Origin: Lepturacanthus savala
Taxonomy: Eukaryota > Chordata > Actinopteri > Scombriformes > Trichiuridae
Assembly: GCA_030544235.1 (NCBI GenBank)
Contig: CM060475.1
Location: 1,635,920 to 1,699,919 of the forward strand
Length of the DNA stretch: 64,000 bases
Reading direction: 5' to 3'
Notes under the pieces: generated by a model
Databases searched by the model: none
The model's input: the letters and a program-made list of their open reading frames with translations, nothing else
What the model was told of the DNA's origin: nothing
Made by a program: the position numbers and the translations under genes
Shown here: piece by piece, positions 57,185-64,000 of the stretch
How the letters are laid out: every line of letters begins with the position of its first letter
How positions within the stretch are numbered: the stretch's first letter is position 1

Positions 57185-57207
57185 AAAAAAAAAAAAAAAA
57201 AAAAAAA
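57185..57207. repeat. Poly(A) run
   Basis: Twenty-three consecutive A on the plus strand in KLF7 intron 2. No retroelement body was recognised before it. Confidence 0.9.
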
Positions 57208-57323
57208 GATCCTGGTCTCAATGGGACGATGTTTAAATAAAGGATTAAATCAATTTGTCTAATATTGATTAATGTCAATGATGCCTTTAATATAACACAG
57301 TGCCTTTAATTAATGTGAGCTAA

Positions 57324-57888
57324 TAGTGGGGGAGGTAAGGGACAGAAAATGGGTTTTTACTGCTAGTATTGACACAAATCTCTGCTTTGGTGGAAAAGTA
57401 CCAAAGACCCACAGGAATACATTTAATTTTCCAAAAGAGACAAGTCACATCAACCAGATATATACACATTTTTTTCAAAATGGCCACCAACAATACACTA
57501 AATACACTTTGTCTCAGAAATAAAACCCGTCATTGTTTCCCAATACAACTATAAATATAGTTATGAATTTTCTGTCTCATCAATTTAATACCTTTGCATC
57601 CAGAATACTTCCCATATTGCACATTCAGCTTGAAAAATCCTGCTTTAATGTTGTTTGTTTTATGAAAATGTGCACAAAAAGTCACGTTATGGATAAACCA
57701 AGTTATTGGCTTTAATTTGCTGTTGTTGGCAGCTATTTTAGAAAAAAAAACATCTATATCTCTGAAACAAAGGCTGATTTTACTTGTCTCTTTAGATGAA
57801 TTTATTCCTATGAGCCTTAGGTACTTTCACACCAAAGCAGACATTTGCGTCAGAACTCGCAGTAAAACGTCCCTTAACTCCCCTACTA
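57324..57888. mobile_element. Non-autonomous DNA element with long inverted repeats, copy 2
   Basis: The left end reads tagtgggggaggtaaggga and the right end, reversed, tagtaggggagttaaggga. Both continue into tttactgc, then tctgctttgg, gaaagtacc, aggaat and agagacaagt. The arms are about 120 bp and the element about 565 bp. It matches copy 1 at 28,915-29,495. No transposase. Confidence 0.7.
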
Positions 57889-59111
57889 TAAATAGGAAAC
57901 AAGTTTACAGTAGAAGTTGACTTTCTCCTGTCTGATTGGTTTGGAAAAAGAGCATGATAAGATAAATTATTATGTTTTATCAGATTCAATTTATGTAGAA
58001 ACCCAATATGGTAAAAAGTACGTGGACACCCAGATAGAGGCAGGTTGTTCGCATGCATTTTGGTGATATATTGTAGTGTAGAGCTGAGGTTGTGGGTGGT
58101 AAAAGGGATATTTTCTTTAACATTATAGAGAACAGACTTCTGGTTTAAAATTGAGAAAAGAAGTGAAAGGGCAGAGAGCAGGAGACAGAGGCAAACACGC
58201 AGACATGTCGGCGACACGACGGATATAGAACGAAAAGGAGGAGAGAGCAAGAGAAAGATTAGAAATACAGAGAGAGAGAGAGAGGAGAAGCAGAATAACC
58301 CATCAGGCCTCGTCTTTTACCCGTTCCCTCACCCTACCCAAAATCTAATTGTACCATTCCTTATCTTCCATAAGCCTATTCACAAAAAAGCTCTACAGGG
58401 CACCGTCATTTCAACTCAGCCCGTCTAATTCCAGATTAAATCGTAGCCTTTTCTCCGTCAGTAATTTATGGAAATAACAACTAAGAAAAAGAGGATTTGA
58501 GTAATGACATCTTTAAACTTGTCAGGATAATGGCTCAGAGAATGGGGGAGCCTGTGGCACTGCTGTCTGTTTCTGAAGAGGGTCGCTCTACTGTACCCCC
58601 CCGTCCCCACCCCCCACCCCTGTCTTCTGTCTTCATCTACTCTTTGTTCCACTCTGCGTCACTCTGTCTCCTCTTCTTCTGCCTTTTTTTTTTCTCCTTT
58701 CGCTTTTGTGTTTTCCTTTTTGTCATCTTACGTCGATGTCCACCCCTCCTCCCCCCCCCCATCCCCCGTTTCCCCCCTTTATCATTCTACCTTCCCCCGG
58801 TTTGAATAACAAGACAGATGTTCTTTTGCACGGATGCTTTTATCCAAAGCACCTTAAGTGATGATAAGCTGGTGGTGGGAGGTGGGGGTGGGGGGGGGCG
58901 GTAGCATCATGTGGCATCACAAGTAGCATCATGACATAAAATCATTATCAACCCAATTTGTAACCATTGCACTGCATACAGAAAAGGGAGCCTTTAAAGA
59001 CAATACTTTCCAAAAGGTGACTTAATATCATGAGGAAAGGCTCTTCCTCTATGCTGCAGGATGTAAAATGCAATATAGTCCTGAAAAGATTAGCGAATAT
59101 GTTGATTAGAT

Positions 59112-60328
59112 CAATGGTCCCCAAATTTTTAATACCAAGAACCCTTAAATGGATACTCGATTATATAATAACATAAAATGAATCAATTCATCATTGGAGC
59201 TTCTCAACTTTAATGATTCCCCAGTTTAGCTTAATTTTCCAGCCCTTTGCAACTCTAAGTGAGAATGATAAATGTTCAGAGCTCTTGGATTTTTGTTTAA
59301 AATCCTACAAATCTGTTGTTAAATATAAGATATGTATGAAATGTTGTGTTGCGTTGTGAGACAGCTCTGTGTCGATGGTTTCTGGTTTTTGGTCTGCATG
59401 GATATTCCGACTGGACTGCTTCATTGGCACTGGTCTCCCTGGGCTGGCCCAGTTGGCATGGAGTTTAATCACAGGGGCTGTAGACACACCACACTGGGGA
59501 AATCAATGATCGTGTGTCTGTGCCTTTTGTTCCAGTCTGGCTGACGCCTATAAACCTGTGGCGCACACCGCCGAGGGTGTGATCACACATGCAGCATGTT
59601 TTTTTCCTCCATCCTCAGTATACAGTAGTTGACTGCTTCCTTTAAATTCGCACACCCAACCCAACAAAACACAAGCGAGTCCGAGCTAGGAAAAAACTAG
59701 CTTGAGTGTTAGACATCTGCGGTAATCTGTCAACCCAGTGAGTTTAAGGATTTAGATGGTGGGGAGAAAACAAATCTAATTTAAGTCGCTGTAACTTCAT
59801 TTAACATGATGGACGCTCTTTGCTGAGGTACAGCAAACAAAACCGCTATATATTAGCAACAGTCCAGACTGCAGTCCTCCATGCATATATTATGTGATTC
59901 CAGGCTTTCCAAGCATGAGCAATGGCTGATTATCACATGTCCAAATCCATTTTCCTTATACAGTGAGTAGATCTGCATTTTTCATCCACCCTGTTGTAAT
60001 TATGTATACTCGAAATGGATGAAAATCGTGGTTCTCACCTTCCTAATCAAACCAAAAGAGGAAACACTGTGAAAAAAACACCTCAAACATGCTTGGTGTT
60101 AACAAGATGCAAAAGCATGAAAAGGTGCTGAACCCCAAACCTGATAATTAATAATAGCAAACACGCGCACCAAACAACCATTTTCCCCCCCTTTCCCTTC
60201 ATAATTGGAATAAGACGGTATCACTCATACCCTGCCACCTAAGGCTATAATGTGAAGCATATTTTGCTGCTTTTTAAATGATTGCCGCCCCCACGAAGAC
60301 TCCAACCACAGATTGAGAACCACTGACC
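59112..60328. repeat. Possible hAT-like element with both ends
   Basis: The left end caatggtccccaaattttta and the right end gattgagaaccactga are decayed matches to the inverted CAGTGGTTCCCAA and TTGAGAACCACTG termini of hAT elements. Just inside the right end lies tgccgcccccacgaagactc. The 1.2 kb interior has no transposase ORF, and it is not certain that the ends belong together. Confidence 0.3.
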
Positions 60329-61518
60329 TAGACTTATGGAACGCATAGAGGACGGTAGGGCCTGAAATAAACCGAGGAAATGGCGGCCTATCCAGGTCAA
60401 TCCATCCATCACCGTGCAGTTACTCAGACAGAGGACAGCTCCCCGACAGGGGTCTGAGTGGTTTGGGATTGAGATGGAAGAGCGGGAGAGTTATAGCCCC
60501 TAAACCCTCCCCCCCTTCCTTCTTGAGAAGAACCTTGACAAGGAGCGCCCGTCCTGGTTTGGCACAGAGAGGTACTTAGGTAGAAAGAGCAGGATAAAAG
60601 AAGTGGGTTTTCTTAAATCACCACGTTTTCATCAGACACGGTGATATTTCCATGTGGCACAGCCTGTTCCATAATTACAGAGCTTTCTCTTTAACGCTTC
60701 CTCCTCATTTCTTATGTGCATTTCGTACTCGAAGCGGGTGGATCCCGCTCAGTTATTTCAAGTCGGGTTATCAAGTTAATCCAAGATGACTGGCTGACTG
60801 GAAGGATGAATGAACGAATGAGTGATTGACTGCATGTATAGAGAGACATAAACCGATGAAAAGTCGTAATGTAGATACCGTCTGCTATAAAAACAGTTTA
60901 CAACAACATTTTATATCTCTCTTACAAGGTTTATTTCCCCTCACAGACCAAAAGAATTATCCAGAAGCAAACTGTCCCATAAAATCTGATTGAGTGGCTG
61001 AGACATGACAGCCTCTGAATCAAATTAAATGTCTTTTTTTAATGGAATATTTTATTAGAAAAAAAAATGTTGTCAAGCCCCTGGAAAGCCCAAAATAGAC
61101 AAAGACCAAAGTAGAAAAATAATTTAGCGTGTCTAACCTGAAAAAACATGATTTTAAAATTCTGTTCTATCCTTTCTGCTCAGCACTGAGGAGGATAAAG
61201 CGAGGGCTGTTCCTACTTCACTGTTCAGCAGTCATTTAGCCTCAGGATTGAGTCTTTTTAACCTGTCACCAGCAATGAGCGTCAATCAAATTCATTACCA
61301 GCGGGCGTATCAAGTGGCCACCTCTGGGTGAGCTGGGTGTCCTCACTTGGAGTCTCATAGGGTCACTTACCAAAACTAATCTGAGAAGTGCGTCAACTAA
61401 ATGCTCATAGTCAAAATACAAACAGATTTTGCAATATTATATCTCTACTGAACTCCTATCCACACATAAATATGCATATTTAAACACATTAAAGTACAGG
61501 AATTTGTGGTGTAGGCGA

Positions 61519-61560
61519 GTGGTTCTCAAACATTTTGCTGTCAAGGATCCATAAATTAAT
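61519..61560. repeat. hAT-like left terminus (fragment)
   Basis: gagtggttctcaaacatttt followed by tgctgtcaaggatcc resembles the start of vertebrate hAT elements. No right end was found. Confidence 0.35.
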
Positions 61561-61674
61561 ACACATCAGGCCATAGATCCATATTTGATGAAATGTAGAC
61601 TCAGATTTATTCATTCCATAACTGCATATACTGTAGATTGGCAGATTAACGATGAAGAGTATGAAACCTATGAA

Positions 61675-62047
61675 CAGTGGCGTGCAAAGAGGAGGGGCGG
61701 GGGGAGGGTGGTCATCCCCTTGTGGCCCAATTGTTGAAAAATGCGTGCTAAAGTGTCCTCATGGCAGCCAAAATGCGTGCTAAAGTGCCCTCTAGTAGCC
61801 AAAATGCGTGCTAAAGTGCTCTCTAGTAGCCAAAATGCGTGCTAAAGTGCTCTCTAGGAACCAAAACGTGTGCTAAAATGCTCTCTAGGAGCCAAAACGC
61901 ACGCCAAAGTGCCATCTTGGGAGCTAAAAAGTGTACCAAAGTGCTCTCTAGGAACCAAAATGCATGCTAATGTGCCTTCTTCATTGTTAAAAGCATGCTA
62001 CATGTCTATTTTTTTCCTTTTTGCCCCTGCCCTTCAAAAAGTCTGTA
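61675..62047 (+). repeat. Minisatellite-bearing element, copy E
   Basis: This has the best-preserved left terminus, CAGTGGCGTGCA (61,675-61,686), then aagaggaggggcgg and cttgtggcccaattgttgaa. Eight units follow (atgcgtgctaaagtg plus ccctctagtagccaaa type, 31-32 bp). The right side has ttgcccctgcccttcaaaaa but lacks the terminal GCCACTG. It ends about 60 bases from KLF7 exon 2. Confidence 0.7.
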
Positions 62048-62105
62048 TTAATGTAACTGTACGACTACAATAAAGATAAGAATTGGCTGCTCTGCTTCTC
62101 CTCAC

Positions 62106-62718
62106 CTGTGTGTGTCCTCTGATGGGCCTTTAAGTGGGAGCTCTTGGTGTACACCTTCCTGCAGCCGTTGAACTGGCAACGGTGAATCCTCTTCTTGTTC
62201 TCTGGTAGCTCCCCCACCCCGATGACACACGCCGCCCCCTCCTCTTCGTCCTTCATCCGGACGGGGAGCGCATGCGCCGCCACCAGCCGGGCGGCGCTAA
62301 GCCCCACCTTCCTCGCCACCAGCTTCAGGGTGAGCGTGCCGTCGGCCGAGGCTGTCAGCGTCTGGTTGGGCTTGACGAGGTGCCGGCCGAGCTCCGGCGA
62401 CGACGGGGGCGTCAGGGAGGTCACGGCGCTCAGCTGCGCCTGGTGAACCCCTTCCACGCCTTCTACGGATTCCGCGCCCTTGGCTTTGAGGTCTCTTTTC
62501 ACGGCGCCGGTCGAGGGGAAGCTCTTACGTGCCGGGCAGAGGATCACCGCAGGTGGGCTCGGCGGTTCGGGCAGGCTGGGCAGGTTCGGGAGCAAAGCGT
62601 CCTCCTCGCCATCCTCCTTCAGGTAGGCCGGAGTTAAGAGGCCGTCCAAGTCTTGATCGAAGAGTTCAGACAAGCGCTTGGGCTCCGTCTGCAGATAACG
62701 CTCCAATTCTAGGCAAGT
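62106..62718 (-). CDS. klf7: KLF7 exon 2 (activation region, linker, zinc finger 1)
   Basis: This encodes 204 residues plus one base of a Krueppel-like factor, a nuclear activator binding CACCC and GC boxes, known for roles in neuronal development. The minus-strand acceptor tctcttgcag precedes TCLELERYLQTEP, exactly where human KLF7 exon 2 begins. Conserved islands are that opening (residues 1-13), AQLSAVTSLTPPSSPELGRH near 94-113, and GTLTLKLVARK near 127-137. The linker 21-90 and 140-172 diverges from human and includes an acidic KDEEE. ENKKRIHR leads into zinc finger 1 (Cys181, Cys186, His199, His203). The donor gtgag follows ACACAG in phase 1. The ORF extends upstream only into intron. 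Exon 1 (about 34 residues in human) was not found before 64,000. Confidence 0.95.
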
Positions 62719-63612
62719 CTGCAAGAGATAAAAAGGGGGGGGGAGAAAAGACTCAATTTAGACACGATTCCGGCAAGTTCGATGCCCCGTCCTCGCTCTC
62801 GAAATCCCGCCCCACTTGAAAAATTCAACAGCCATCAGATCATCTGATACGCCTTTACACGCTGTGGAGAGAAAAATCTGCATGGTGCCATCCGCTCACC
62901 CAGACAGGCAACTTAGCGGCTCCGCCAGCTGTCACATGCGCAGCACAGAGAGCCACCAAGACAGCCAGGATTACCTGGCAGCTCCGGCAAGACGGCTGAT
63001 TACACACTGATTGATTGCAACCGCTGTAGCGTGGAACGGGGGGGGAAAAAAAGGCGGATGGCGGGAGAAGTCCTAAACTATACAGAACTCCTATCAAACA
63101 ACATTTTATAGAGCTTTGACAAGCCATGTGTGCACCGGCTTCCGCTGAGCCAAGATAGGAAGATTTATTCAGCTGTAGTTATGCTCTACTTCATCCCTAT
63201 TACTCCAAACACCTCTCCCCGCGGAGAGGGGCAAATAAAAGGCTGTATTCCCGATTCGTGCGAACTGGCATCCTGAGAAGTCTATTACTTTACAACAAGC
63301 TGGTGAAGGTTCTTAAGAGGAGAGAGGCAGCTGGGGGAAAACGAGATGCCCACCCCCTCCACCGATGTCCGAGGATGAAGCTATTACGTTTGAACGGACG
63401 GCGCCGGGTTTGATCCCGGGGATCGTTGCGTTTCACTTGTAGCCGCTAACCCGTTGTGACAGCCGAGATGGAGGCTAGCAGCTCGGCTGGCCGCGTGCTA
63501 CTCGCCACTTCATTTGTGTGTAAATAGGCACTGACAGACGGAGTAGCTAGTTCCATTATCAGGAATAAGGTTATACAGACAGAACACATCAGAGACATTT
63601 GCAATCCTACCC

Positions 63613-63643
<31 letters not shown>

Positions 63644-64000
63644 ACACACACTTCTCCTTGTTTGCACCTTCTAAAAATAAAACCACACTTTTTTTCTTCT
63701 TTCTTTTTGGGAAGGAAGGAGGGTGGGGGGGTGTCTGTTGCTAAGGGAGTGCAATTTCTCCTCTAAGTCTTCCAGGAACAAAAAGGGATTTGTTTCTTGA
63801 CTGTTTACAGTATTTGCATACTGACATCAAATTAAAAAGCTCGAGACCACGTCTACAGCGAGACGTGGAGATAATGCTTCCTCCCTCCACTGCACTTTCC
63901 TTTCCTCTTCATTTTTTTTTTGTCTGAAGGCTTTAAAAAATAAAAAAAAGAAATAAAACAAACTTCTTCCTGAGAGGTCTCTGCTGCTTCATTGACGGCC
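62719..64000 (-). other. klf7: KLF7 intron 1 (partial)
   Basis: Sequence upstream of exon 2 on the minus strand continues to the window edge without a match to KLF7 exon 1 (which should end in a WQQ-like codon string before GT). It contains a 20-C run joined to a CA microsatellite at 63,610-63,650. Short ORFs are unsupported. Confidence 0.6.
63610..63650. repeat. (C)n-(AC)n compound tract
   Basis: Twenty C followed by about eleven AC units. Confidence 0.9.

Larger units (their letters stand above)
53444..62105 (-). other. klf7: KLF7 intron 2
   Basis: An 8.7 kb intron. It carries a degenerate three-unit repeat (54,578-55,085), three RFX-type palindromes (55,175-55,592), a GGT/GGA tract (55,404-55,507), and a CA run at 56,181-56,202. 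Beyond these lie a run of 23 A (57,185-57,207), a long-inverted-repeat element (57,324-57,888), a hAT-like pair of ends (59,112-60,328) and minisatellite element E. The stretch 56,640-57,180 is free of recognised repeats and AT-rich. Confidence 0.75.

Noticed and set aside
61741..62010. Regularly spaced 31-bp repeats resembling a CRISPR array
   Set aside because: The units are contiguous with no unique spacers, in a vertebrate genome.
62195..62819. Plus-strand ORFs opposite KLF7 exon 2
   Set aside because: They are antisense shadows of the GC-rich KLF7 coding exon.
62940..62990. Possible KLF7 exon 1 near an acctggcagctcc string
   Set aside because: Its reverse complement does not encode the WQQ end or the conserved FQELQ region of KLF6/KLF7 exon 1.

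Overview
The window looks like nuclear DNA from a teleost fish. It holds two spliced vertebrate genes (a RAMP1-like receptor accessory protein and a KLF7-like zinc-finger factor), a cluster of nuclear tRNA genes, very many CA/GT microsatellites, and numerous fold-back, hAT-like and Tc1-like remnants of the kind common in ray-finned fish. No bacterial, viral or organellar gene order is visible. All calls come from reading the sequence; no alignment or database search was run.

Layout. Bases 1-15,292 contain no recognisable coding exon. They are intergenic DNA, or intron of a minus-strand gene whose first coding exon (signal peptide plus perfect splice donor) is at 15,293-15,356. RAMP1 follows head-to-head on the plus strand in three coding exons (17,890-17,944; 20,058-20,196; 26,632-26,887), giving a complete 149-residue protein and a plausible poly(A) signal at 27,471. 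A tRNA island (29,611-32,482) carries four elongator tRNA-Met(CAU) genes, two tRNA-Gly(GCC) genes, one decayed tRNA-Gly and two short tRNA-Met 5' fragments, all in repeatedly copied flanks. From 32,483 to about 44,540 there is non-coding DNA with mobile-element remnants and one strong conserved-element candidate. The KLF7-like gene occupies the minus strand from beyond 64,000 down to its stop at 49,054, and its 3' UTR may reach about 44,530. Exons 2, 3 and 4 are present and exon 1 lies off the window. RAMP1 and KLF7 are therefore convergent.

How the parts work. RAMP1 is a single-pass partner of calcitonin-family receptors, KLF7 is a nuclear CACCC/GC-box factor, and the tRNAs serve translation. 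I see no sign that they form one pathway. The most notable unexplained structure is a dispersed element family present in five places (21.4, 39.8, 41.3, 50.1 and 61.7 kb). Each copy carries a degenerate 31-32 bp tandem repeat, and the best copies are bounded by a CAGTGGCGTGCA-type inverted terminus. A second notable signal is a set of three perfect 13-bp RFX X-box palindromes within 420 bp of KLF7 intron 2, two of them paired with a CCAAT box at nearly the same spacing.
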